Source of the DNA: CAWUIH01 sp963922495
Lineage (GTDB): Bacteria; Pseudomonadota; Gammaproteobacteria; Coxiellales; Coxiellaceae
Length of the DNA stretch: 6,107 nucleotides
NCBI GenBank assembly: GCA_963922495.1
Contig: CAWUIH010000082.1
Location: 1 to 6,107, forward strand
Direction of reading: 5' to 3'
Each line of letters starts with the position of its first letter. Position 1 is the first letter of the stretch. Under the pieces are notes generated by a model. It was not told the DNA's origin. It worked only from the letters and a program-made list of their open reading frames with translations, and searched no databases. Shown here piece after piece: positions 1 to 5,409 of this stretch. The translations under genes and the position numbers were made by a program.

Positions 1-597
1 GACGGCGGCACATTACGCGAAGTGCTCAAACATGATTCAGTCACTACCGCCACCCAAGTAGAAATTGATAGTACCGTAATTCAGCTTTCGAAAAAATATT
101 TACCCAAACACTCCAATGGTGCTTTTAATGATTCACGCAGTAAAATTATTATTGCTGATGGCATGGACTACGTAAGTAGTACTACCGAAGAATTTGATGT
201 GATTATTGTCGATTCTACAGATGCCTCAGGCCCTGCGGCAGTATTATTTTCGACGCCTTTTTACCAAGCATGCCATAGAATTCTGAAAGCCGATGGTATT
301 TTAGTGACGCAGAATGGTATTGCCTTCGATCAACTGCATGAGGCCATCAACACTGCAAAATCTTTTCAAAAAATATTTCCACAATACGGCTTTTATAGTG
401 CTTCCATACCCACTTACGTTGGCGGTATCCTGTTGTTTGGATTTGCCACTAAAAACTGCTCACTACTAGTCCCAAATTTAATTGAGCTAACGACCAGAAT
501 AACGCAATCGAATATTCGCTGCAATTATTATAATGCAAACATTCATGCAGCAAGTTTCGCACTGCCGCAATATGTGATTGAGAAAGTGAATTTCTGA
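1..597 (+). CDS. speE: Spermidine synthase, C-terminal part (5' end outside window)
   Basis: Transfers an aminopropyl group from decarboxylated S-adenosylmethionine to putrescine, giving spermidine in the cytoplasm. The frame is open from base 1, so the visible 198 residues are the C-terminal two thirds of a roughly 280-residue enzyme; the GTG at 22 is internal. The fragment begins in the nucleotide-binding motif (DGGTLREV, normally preceded by more glycines). VEID follows, with Glu21 of the fragment expected to hold the ribose, then IADG with Asp53. DSTD (Asp71 and Asp74) provides the catalytic and amine-binding aspartates. GPAAVLFSTPFYQ, TQNG, IPTYVGGI, a tyrosine-rich patch and ALPQYV near the C-terminus all match bacterial SpeE closely. 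No active-site residue is missing in the visible part. It converges on the EVE gene with 21 bp between stops, and I see no clear hairpin there. Identification is secure. Confidence 0.95.
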   Translation, partial: DGGTLREVLKHDSVTTATQVEIDSTVIQLSKKYLPKHSNGAFNDSRSKIIIADGMDYVSSTTEEFDVIIVDSTDASGPAAVLFSTPFYQACHRILKADGILVTQNGIAFDQLHEAINTAKSFQKIFPQYGFYSASIPTYVGGILLFGFATKNCSLLVPNLIELTTRITQSNIRCNYYNANIHAASFALPQYVIEKVNF

Positions 598-618
598 TGT
601 TTAACTTTTATATGAAAA

Positions 619-1074
619 TTACTCAACCATTGCCAACACACAATTCCAATCCTTTTTTGTTACTGGAGTGATAGAAAGTCGGTTACCTTTTCGCAAAACC
701 AGCATTTCTTTTAATTTAGGGTTTGCTTTCAACTGCTCTAAAGTAATCGCTGATTTAAATTTTCGTCTAAATTTAATATCTACCATCACCCAACGCGGAT
801 TCTCAGGCGTACTTTTTGGATCATAGTGATGATCATGCGGGTCCAATGCTGTGAAATCATCGTAAGCTTCCCTAACCACTTCAGCCACACCCATGATACC
901 AATTTCCTTAGCATTAGAGTGATAAAAAAATACCAGATCCCCTTTCTTCATATCATCACGCATGAAGTTGCGTGCTTGATAATTTCGCACACCATCCCAA
1001 TACGTTTCTTTATCGCGTTCTAAATCATCAATGCTGTACGACGTGGGTTCCGACTTCATCAACCAATAGTTCAT
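619..1074 (-). CDS. EVE-domain (PUA-like) protein
   Basis: A 151-residue protein made almost entirely of one EVE domain, a PUA-like fold related to the YTH family. EVE proteins are thought to bind modified bases in nucleic acids; the cellular role of this stand-alone bacterial type is not settled. Landmarks are YWLMKSEP (residues 3-10), WDGVRNYQARN (26-36), GDLVFFYHSN (45-54), GIMGVAEVV (59-67), the PRWVMVDIKF strand (93-102) and the C-terminal LRKGNRLSITPV (127-138). These are the family's usual signature blocks, in order and at normal length. I start at the ATG at 1074 because family members begin right before YWLMKSEP; an in-frame ATG at 1128 would add 18 unrelated residues over the divergent promoter region. 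A weak GCGAG ribosome site lies about 6 nt upstream. A possible minus-strand -10 (TAGAAT, 1118-1113) exists without a good -35. Divergent from htpX. Confidence 0.9.
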   Translation of the reverse strand: MNYWLMKSEPTSYSIDDLERDKETYWDGVRNYQARNFMRDDMKKGDLVFFYHSNAKEIGIMGVAEVVREAYDDFTALDPHDHHYDPKSTPENPRWVMVDIKFRRKFKSAITLEQLKANPKLKEMLVLRKGNRLSITPVTKKDWNCVLAMVE

Positions 1075-1099
1075 ATCAGGCTCGCTTTTTCGGTATAAT
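1070..1099 (+). promoter_or_regulatory. Probable sigma-70-type promoter of htpX
   Basis: A perfect TATAAT at 1094-1099 is preceded, with an 18-bp spacer, by TTCATA at 1070-1075 (4 of 6 to TTGACA). Transcription would start near 1106, giving a leader of about 35 nt before the htpX ATG. The -35 overlaps the start codon of the divergent EVE gene, so the two genes share a compact control region. No heat-shock sigma or Cpx-type site could be recognised by eye. Confidence 0.55.
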
Positions 1100-1140
1100 T
1101 GAGAGAACATATATTCTACATCAAACAAAGGCCGATGATT

Positions 1141-2043
1141 ATGGGAAAACGCATTATATTGTTTTTACTAGTAAATATTCTTGTTGTCGCGATGATGTCA
1201 ATTATTTTCAGCATATTCGGCATCAGTCCCTATCTGAATCAACATGGCATCGATTATAAATCACTGGCAATTTTTTGTCTGATTTGGGGTATGGGTGGAT
1301 CGTTTATCTCATTGTTTATCTCCAAATGGATGGCAAAACATGGCATGGGCGTGCATATCATCGATCCCAGCAGCGCACGGGGTAACGAACGCACCTTATT
1401 AGATATTGTATATCGCCTCGCCGACCGTGCGGGATTACCGGCTAAACCTGAAGTTGGCATCTACCAATCACCAGATGCAAACGCCTTTGCCACCGGCCCC
1501 TCAAAGCGCAGCGCATTGGTAGCAGTTTCCTCAGGTTTATTGCAGCGTATGAATCAACAAGAATTAGAGGGCGTTTTGGGCCATGAAATTTCGCACATTG
1601 CCAATGGCGATATGGTCACAATGACACTGCTACAAGGCATTCTAAATTCGTTTGCGATGTTTCTCTCGCGTATTGTCGCCTGGGTGATTGCTTCCGCAAT
1701 GTCCAGTAATGATCGTGATGGTGATAGCTTTTCCTATTTAACATTTTATTTGTTGAGTTTTGTGTTTGATATTGTATTCACACTATTAGCCAGTATTGTC
1801 ACTGCAGCTTACTCACGTTGGCGTGAATATCGCGCTGATCAAGGCGGCGCCAACTTAGCAGGCAAAAGCAATATGATTGCAGCACTGGAAAAATTAAAAT
1901 CCACCGTAGATATCGAGCGTGAAGATAAGAGGGCACCCTCGCTGGCAACCATGCGTATTTCACATCACGGACGGATGTTTCAATTATTCTCTAGCCATCC
2001 CCCCCTAGATAGACGCATTAAGCGCCTACAGGAGCATCCTTAA
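1141..2043 (+). CDS. htpX: Protease HtpX, membrane M48 zinc metalloprotease
   Basis: An inner-membrane zinc endopeptidase of family M48B that degrades damaged or misassembled membrane proteins alongside FtsH. The 300 residues match the usual length of about 290. Two N-terminal membrane helices (about 5-27 and 39-60) are followed by the basic SKWMAKHG stretch. A cytoplasmic part follows with DANAFATG (112-119) and the zinc site HEISH at 148-152 (His148 and His152 ligands, Glu149 catalytic). A second hydrophobic pair lies at about 160-187 and 199-222. The third ligand is expected at Glu229 in REYRAD, and HPPLDRRI (286-293) ends the protein. All catalytic residues are present. I chose the ATG at 1141 because AAAGG at 1127-1131 lies 9 nt upstream; the ATG at 1135 is too close to it, and homologues begin with a short basic stretch then the first helix. 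It converges on the 194-aa gene with 33 bp between stops. Confidence 0.96.
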   Translation: MGKRIILFLLVNILVVAMMSIIFSIFGISPYLNQHGIDYKSLAIFCLIWGMGGSFISLFISKWMAKHGMGVHIIDPSSARGNERTLLDIVYRLADRAGLPAKPEVGIYQSPDANAFATGPSKRSALVAVSSGLLQRMNQQELEGVLGHEISHIANGDMVTMTLLQGILNSFAMFLSRIVAWVIASAMSSNDRDGDSFSYLTFYLLSFVFDIVFTLLASIVTAAYSRWREYRADQGGANLAGKSNMIAALEKLKSTVDIEREDKRAPSLATMRISHHGRMFQLFSSHPPLDRRIKRLQEHP

Positions 2044-2076
2044 AGAGAAGCACCGTCCCCTGGCTATGCGAAATTA

Positions 2077-2661
2077 TTAACGTATGTCAGCTCTGGATTC
2101 CGATGTAGTTGGTATCGCATCTAGTCGATTAGTATCGTTGATTTCACATTCTGTTGATGATTCACCACCACATTCTCTAAAAAAGTTCGAGACGTTACGT
2201 ATTTTGGCTTGCGTGTTCGTTCGAGCATGAACTCCATTTCTAAACCACTCAGACAAGCAATAGAAAATTCCACCAATAACAGTAGCACATAATATACGTG
2301 TCACTGCAACCTTAAGATAAAATTGAACTTTTTGTCTTGGCTGTGCTATTACCGCATCAACAGCCAGTTTATCACCCATATTAACAACATCTTGGACTGT
2401 TGTTCCATCTTCAACGGCTGTTAGTAAAGTTTGTGATTTTTGCGATTTAATTGCTGACAATTGACAATTTGGTACCTGAGACAGCTTTTGTGCGTACCGA
2501 TTTAACTCTTCAACTACGGGCGAAAAGTAACTCTTAGCTTGATCAAACGGCATTGTTTCTGGATCAAGCCTCTCTAAAAATTCTGATAAACGCTTAAGAA
2601 AGTTTTCTTTGCGCAAATCAGATATAGGATTTTTAGTATCAACATCTAAGGAGCTAGTCAT
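2077..2661 (-). CDS. Unrecognised 194-aa protein with one predicted membrane segment
   Basis: I do not recognise this protein. Residues 1-62 are charged and probably helical (FLKRLSEFLERL, then EELNRYAQKLSQ), with no signal peptide. Residues 63-110 are a mixed linker with a small Val/Ala/Asp-rich helix. A single hydrophobic segment runs from about 115 to 137 (FYLKVAV to IFYCL) and includes two cysteines. The tail from 140 to 194 is polar, rich in Ser, Thr, Glu and Asn, with a Cys-Gly-Gly and a CE pair near 164-172. The coding call rests on an open frame of 195 codons, a good AGAAAGG ribosome site 6 nt before the ATG at 2661, and a convincing upstream control region. It is a lone gene: convergent with htpX and divergent from xseB. 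A polar C-terminal tail and a possible PmrA-type box make a secreted type IV (Dot/Icm-like) effector conceivable, but nothing in the protein itself proves this. Confidence 0.75.
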   Translation of the reverse strand: MTSSLDVDTKNPISDLRKENFLKRLSEFLERLDPETMPFDQAKSYFSPVVEELNRYAQKLSQVPNCQLSAIKSQKSQTLLTAVEDGTTVQDVVNMGDKLAVDAVIAQPRQKVQFYLKVAVTRILCATVIGGIFYCLSEWFRNGVHARTNTQAKIRNVSNFFRECGGESSTECEINDTNRLDAIPTTSESRADIR

Positions 2662-2709
2662 GATTTACCTTTCTAAAATAACCTATCCCTGCGTATTTTT
2701 TAATTTCCA

Positions 2710-2726
2710 GTGCTTATTTTAAGCAC
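2710..2726. repeat. Perfect palindrome (7-bp arms, 3-bp centre) over the -10
   Basis: GTGCTTA-TTT-TAAGCAC is a perfect inverted repeat. It covers the whole predicted -10 of the minus-strand promoter and reaches to about the start point. That placement fits a repressor operator better than a terminator, since it is only 17 bp, not GC-rich, and has no T-run immediately after it on either strand. I do not recognise it as the site of a named regulator. Confidence 0.5.
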
Positions 2727-2743
2727 GAAATATTAAGTCAAAA
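2716..2743 (-). promoter_or_regulatory. Probable promoter of the 194-aa gene
   Basis: On the minus strand, TAAAAT at 2721-2716 (5 of 6 to TATAAT) is preceded, with a 16-bp spacer, by TTTTGA at 2743-2738; TTGACT at 2741-2736 is the better-looking -35 but leaves only 14 bp. The poor -35 spacing is what an activator-dependent promoter would show. Transcription would start near 2709, giving a leader of about 48 nt before the ATG. Confidence 0.45.
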
Positions 2744-2748
2744 TTAAA
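2729..2748 (-). promoter_or_regulatory. Candidate PmrA-like tandem box
   Basis: Read on the minus strand, TTTAATTTT (2748-2740), two bases (GA) and CTTAATATT (2737-2729) form a direct repeat of period 11. The response regulator PmrA of Legionella and Coxiella is known to bind a tandem cTTAATatT-N2-cTTAATatT element upstream of many Dot/Icm genes. Here the second half-site matches at all nine positions and the first keeps the TTAAT core. The box ends 7 bp before the -10, a position suited to an OmpR/PhoB-type activator. The region is very AT-rich and single TTAAT cores occur elsewhere in it (for example 2792-2796), so chance is a real alternative. Confidence 0.35.
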
Positions 2749-2811
2749 AAGACCAATATCCATAAATTTTTTTTAGTCTGTTGATAAATTATTAATATTC
2801 ATAACGATTAT

Positions 2812-2840
2812 TTGACCAAACCTCAGGCTTTAGTTACCCT
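2812..2840 (+). promoter_or_regulatory. Possible promoter of xseB-ispA
   Basis: TTGACC at 2812-2817 (5 of 6 to consensus) is followed after 17 bp by TACCCT at 2835-2840, a poor -10 (3 of 6). Transcription from here would start about 20 nt before the xseB ATG, just ahead of its AGGAG ribosome site. An alternative -35, TTGATA at 2781-2786, also has no good -10 partner (TAACGA at 15 bp). Confidence 0.3.
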
Positions 2841-2864
2841 TAAATCGTTGCTGCAGGAGAACAC

Positions 2865-3113
2865 ATGCCTAAAAAGAAAACCGAACCGTTCAATTTTGAA
2901 CAATCCCTTGCGTCACTGACTCAACTGATAGAGAAAATGGAACACGGTAATCTACCCTTGGAAGATTCTTTAGAAAGTTTTGAGCAAGGGGTAAAATTAA
3001 TTAAACAGTGCCAACATGCGCTTTCCAACGCCGAACAAAAAGTTGAAATATTAACAAAAAATCAACAACAAGAGACTTTAAAACCATTTGAAGTTGATCA
3101 CAACGATGATTAG
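2865..3113 (+). CDS. xseB: Exodeoxyribonuclease VII small subunit
   Basis: The small subunit of exonuclease VII, which binds in several copies to the large XseA subunit. The complex digests single-stranded DNA from both ends in the cytoplasm and takes part in repair. At 82 residues it has the normal length. After a basic N-terminus come FEQSLASLTQLIEKMEHG (11-28), NLPLEDSLESFEQGVKLIKQCQ (about 29-50) and the final helix HALSNAEQKVEIL (51-63), the two-helix hairpin typical of the family, then a short acidic tail. A strong AGGAG at 2855-2859 lies 5 nt before the ATG. Its last codons overlap the ispA start by 8 bp, so translation of the two is probably coupled. The order xseB-ispA is widespread in gammaproteobacteria, usually with dxs next, which is absent here. 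xseA is not in the window. Confidence 0.95.
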   Translation: MPKKKTEPFNFEQSLASLTQLIEKMEHGNLPLEDSLESFEQGVKLIKQCQHALSNAEQKVEILTKNQQQETLKPFEVDHNDD

Positions 3114-3903
3114 GCATAAAAATTTTTCGTCGCTTGGAACTTACGTCTCACGAGTGGAATCGCTACTCCAGCAGCTACTCCCCGATAGCACTACAGAATC
3201 AACACGGTTACATCAAGCAATGCGCTATAGCGTCCTCAATGGTGGCAAGCGACTACGCCCTTGCCTCGTCTATGCAACTGCTGATGCGCTGAAAACTAAT
3301 AAAAAACAACTGGATGCCAGCGCTGCCGCTATTGAATTGATACATTGCTATTCGTTAGTGCACGACGATTTACCCGCAATGGATGACGATGCCATACGTC
3401 GCGGCAAACCCAGTTGCCACAAAGCTTTCGATGAAGCCACCGCGATTTTGGTCGGCGATGCATTACAGTGCTTAGCATTTGAAATCTTGGCACCCTACCC
3501 CGAAGCAGTAAAAACCCTTGCTGTTGCCGCAGGTTCTCGTGGTATGGTAAGCGGACAGGCGATGGATTTATTTCTTCAAAATAAAACGTTAACCGTTGAA
3601 GAACGAATGAGAGTTCATAAACTTAAAACTGCGACTTTATTTCGTGCCAGTGTCAAAATGGCACTGCTCGCAACCGATTGCAACAATCAAAAACGACTAC
3701 AACAATACGACGATTTTGCACTGCAATTAGGATTATTTTATCAAGTGCAAGATGATGTGATCGACAAAGACCAAACTGGCTCTACTAAAAAAGAAGCATT
3801 GGAATTATTACAGCAAGCACAATTAATGTTAAAAAATATTGACAATGACACTTCTCAACTCGAACTACTGTGTGATTTTTTAAATCGAATTCATATTAAC
3901 TGA
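3106..3903 (+). CDS. ispA: Farnesyl/geranyl diphosphate synthase (IspA), internally shortened
   Basis: A trans-prenyltransferase that normally condenses isopentenyl diphosphate with allylic diphosphates to make farnesyl diphosphate, the precursor of undecaprenyl phosphate and quinone side chains. Key blocks are GGKRLRP (46-52), the first Asp-rich motif DDLPAMD (Asp87, Asp88, Asp93), RRGKPSCH (98-105), ILVGDALQ (114-121), GQAMDL (150-155), HKLKTATLFRAS (171-182) and the second Asp-rich motif DDVID (Asp216, Asp217, Asp220). After DDVID the family normally has about 33 residues, including LGK..G.D....K.TYP, before the C-terminal helices. Here only about seven (KDQTGST) precede KKEALELL, so roughly 26 residues are gone, including lysines that contact substrate diphosphate. 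The frame is otherwise intact, at 265 residues against about 299. I chose the ATG at 3106, 8 bp inside xseB; the upstream TTG at 3088 is less likely. Activity or product length may be altered. Confidence 0.9.
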   Translation: MIRHKNFSSLGTYVSRVESLLQQLLPDSTTESTRLHQAMRYSVLNGGKRLRPCLVYATADALKTNKKQLDASAAAIELIHCYSLVHDDLPAMDDDAIRRGKPSCHKAFDEATAILVGDALQCLAFEILAPYPEAVKTLAVAAGSRGMVSGQAMDLFLQNKTLTVEERMRVHKLKTATLFRASVKMALLATDCNNQKRLQQYDDFALQLGLFYQVQDDVIDKDQTGSTKKEALELLQQAQLMLKNIDNDTSQLELLCDFLNRIHIN

Positions 3904-4141
3904 GATAAAAAAGCGGGTAGCGACACAATAATCAACTTATTACTTATAAAAAAAATCGGTATCCACATAGGGGATATCAAAAATCATTTGAAAAACCTAT
4001 TCTGCCAACTGCTTTTTCCAGAATTATTTATATCACGTCCACAACAACGAAATTATCCAACGTTACCACGGAGCACGATAGAATGACTTTAGTTTCTTGC
4101 TTTGTTGAAGATAATCAATAGCACAAAATCAAGCTTGGAAG
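3904..4141. other. Gene-free gap between the ispA and msrB ends
   Basis: AT-rich DNA between two converging genes. It contains the minus-strand hairpin with T-run described separately. The frame that follows the ispA stop stays open for 60 codons up to a TGA at 4084, but it has no ATG or ribosome site and resembles neither the IspA C-terminus nor Dxs. A 12-codon ATG frame at 4083 with a GGAG about 9 nt upstream is too short to call. No tRNA or small RNA was recognised. Confidence 0.6.
3948..3978 (-). terminator. Likely rho-independent terminator of bioC-msrB
   Basis: On the minus strand GATATCC (3978-3972) pairs with GGATACC (3964-3958) across a 7-nt loop, with one G-T pair, and is followed after GA by eight T residues (3955-3948). 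This is the classic hairpin plus T-run, although the stem is AT-rich. It lies about 165 nt past the msrB stop. On the plus strand the same DNA has the A-run before the hairpin and no T-run after it, so it would not work for ispA. Confidence 0.45.
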
Positions 4142-4546
4142 TTAGGGCTTCTGCTTCTCAAACTGCAAAGCAACGGAATTAATACAGTATCGCATTCCCG
4201 TCATCTGCTTAGGGCCATCATCAAACACATGACCTAAATGTGCACCACAACGCTGGCAAGTCACTTCCGTGCGTGGGCGACCCAGAAGTGAATGATCAGC
4301 ATGTTCTTCCAGCTTGTCAGCATTTTCCGGTCGGGAAAAACTCGGCCAGCCACAACCTGCATCAAATTTATCTTCGGAAACAAATAATATTTCGCCACAG
4401 CCTTTGCAATGATACTGCCCATTTTCAAAAAATTGATCGTATTCACCACTAAACGGTTTTTCAGTACCTTTTTGACGTATCACGCGATACTCTTCATCAC
4501 TAAGTTGTTGACGCCATTCTGTATCGGTCTTAATTATTTTTGACAT
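4142..4546 (-). CDS. msrB: Peptide methionine (R)-S-oxide reductase MsrB
   Basis: Reduces the R epimer of methionine sulfoxide in proteins, with electrons from thioredoxin, repairing oxidised proteins in the cytoplasm; no signal peptide is present. The 134 residues are full length. Zinc is expected at the two CxxC pairs Cys47/Cys50 (HCKGC) and Cys97/Cys100 (CQRC). GCGWPSF (64-70) carries the likely resolving Cys65. HLGHVFDDGP (103-112) and RYCINSVAL (119-127) complete the active site, with Cys121 as the catalytic cysteine. It starts at the ATG at 4546, only 10 nt after the bioC-like stop, so it is very probably cotranscribed and follows that gene. Its ribosome site is weak (GAGAT about 8 nt upstream), which suggests translational coupling. 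Identification is secure. Confidence 0.96.
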   Translation of the reverse strand: MSKIIKTDTEWRQQLSDEEYRVIRQKGTEKPFSGEYDQFFENGQYHCKGCGEILFVSEDKFDAGCGWPSFSRPENADKLEEHADHSLLGRPRTEVTCQRCGAHLGHVFDDGPKQMTGMRYCINSVALQFEKQKP

Positions 4547-4556
4547 TTTTCATATC

Positions 4557-5333
4557 TCACTTAAATAAACTTTCAATTGGCACCGTGACTTCGTTTTGCT
4601 TCTGCTGCTGTTGCATAACATAAAAAGCGCTTCCGGTGATTAATTCAAAGGTCGCCGGTAATAGACCCGAAGAATTACGATATTTCTCGTAGTTTTGCAG
4701 CATTGTCTGCCAAGAGGCTTTTCCCATTAAGCCTCGTGAACGCTGCAATGATTTATTGGTTACGCCACTGGCTTTTAAATCTAAACACAATTGTTTGACC
4801 GATGCATACACCAATGTTAATCGCTGAATATCCATGACTGGATCAACAAATTGTAAGTGCTTAAGCAGATCGCCAATATCATGCATATCATAAAATGGAT
4901 GAACATGATCACGTGTAGTGAAGCTAAGGTTGAGTTCATGTAACGTATCGGGACCGACCGTGCTGAATAGCAACAAACCTTCGGGCTTTAATAGGTATTG
5001 GTAATTTGCCAGAGTTTGTTGGATATCTACCACCCAATGCAGCACCATGTCTGACACAATCAGATCAAAACTTCTCAAATTGGTGGGTGGATTTTTCAGT
5101 AAAGAACAATACTGAATAGTTGCCGCAGGATAGCGTTGTTGAATTAACGGCTGTAGATGATTAGGGACCTGGCTGACTAGCAACACATCCTGAGGCACCA
5201 GCGTAAAATAGTCTAAACGATCATTCAAACGCTGTGCCAATTCACGGTAAATTGCTGCCGGTGGCGTGCGTTTTATCGCGGGACAGAAAGCATGTTGCAA
5301 TGCGCGGGTATCTAACTCAAATGGTTGTTGCAT
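4557..5333 (-). CDS. bioC: BioC-like malonyl-ACP O-methyltransferase with eroded SAM motif
   Basis: BioC methylates malonyl-ACP so that it can enter fatty acid synthesis as the precursor of biotin's pimeloyl chain. This 258-residue protein keeps the family's second half: FDLIVSDMVLHWVVD (89-103), LLKPEGLLLFSTVGPDTLHEL (about 114-134), FYDMHDIGDLL (147-157), DLKASGVTN (185-193) and LLPATFELITGSAFY (224-238). It also has the N-terminal DTRALQHAF. The SAM-binding core is abnormal: where LDLGCGTG is expected, residues 50-60 read VLLVSQVPNHL with no glycine. The acidic residue after strand 2 is not visible, and the stretch to FDLI is about 20 residues short. It could be a degenerate BioC or a pseudo-methyltransferase of the related NDUFAF5 type. 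Other bio genes are not in view. A promoter directly abuts its ATG, with no ribosome site. First gene of a likely bioC-msrB transcript. Confidence 0.75.
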   Translation of the reverse strand: MQQPFELDTRALQHAFCPAIKRTPPAAIYRELAQRLNDRLDYFTLVPQDVLLVSQVPNHLQPLIQQRYPAATIQYCSLLKNPPTNLRSFDLIVSDMVLHWVVDIQQTLANYQYLLKPEGLLLFSTVGPDTLHELNLSFTTRDHVHPFYDMHDIGDLLKHLQFVDPVMDIQRLTLVYASVKQLCLDLKASGVTNKSLQRSRGLMGKASWQTMLQNYEKYRNSSGLLPATFELITGSAFYVMQQQQKQNEVTVPIESLFK

Positions 5334-5339
5334 AGAAGT

Positions 5340-5368
5340 ATTTTAGCGCGATACTCATTTGGCCTCAA
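5340..5368 (-). promoter_or_regulatory. Promoter of bioC-msrB, predicted leaderless
   Basis: On the minus strand TTGAGG (5368-5363, 4 of 6) and TAAAAT (5345-5340, 5 of 6) are separated by exactly 17 bp. Six bases (ACTTCT) lie between the -10 and the A of the bioC-like ATG at 5333, so transcription should begin at or next to the start codon. No Shine-Dalgarno sequence precedes this ATG, which agrees with a leaderless message. Confidence 0.5.
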
Positions 5369-5375
5369 CCACAAT

Positions 5376-5404
5376 ATCATACAGCAGGTTTTCGATCCTA
5401 TAAT
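5376..5404 (+). promoter_or_regulatory. Possible promoter of comF
   Basis: A perfect TATAAT at 5399-5404 ends 5 nt before the comF ATG at 5410; the best 17-bp-spaced -35 is ATCATA at 5376-5381 (3 of 6). If used, the transcript would start at or inside the first codon. No ribosome site precedes the ATG either. The weak -35 leaves room for an activator or for coincidence. Confidence 0.4.
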
Positions 5405-5409
5405 GGCAT

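Noticed and set aside
1075..1128. An 18-residue N-terminal extension of the EVE protein from the ATG at 1128
   Set aside because: The family begins just before YWLMKSEP; the extra residues have no family match and lie in the shared control region with htpX.
1099..1140. Upstream htpX starts (TTG at 1099, ATG at 1135)
   Set aside because: The TTG overlaps the predicted -10 and the ATG at 1135 is only 3 nt from the ribosome site; 1141 has proper spacing and matches homologue N-termini.
826..1259. Two overlapping plus-strand open frames opposite the EVE gene and into htpX
   Set aside because: They overlap well-identified genes, have no plausible ribosome sites and give no recognisable protein.
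1254..1460. Minus-strand open frame inside htpX
   Set aside because: Antisense to strongly conserved HtpX coding sequence with no independent signal.
2710..2726. The palindrome as a rho-independent terminator
   Set aside because: The stem is not GC-rich, no T-run follows on either strand, and it lies upstream of genes on both sides rather than after one.
2791..2799. ATTAATATT on the plus strand as a second PmrA half-site for xseB
   Set aside because: No good partner 11 bp away on either side; it illustrates how often single cores arise in this AT-rich gap.
4240..4452. Open frames on both strands inside msrB
   Set aside because: msrB is unmistakable here, with both zinc pairs and the catalytic cysteine; these frames are overlaps without support.
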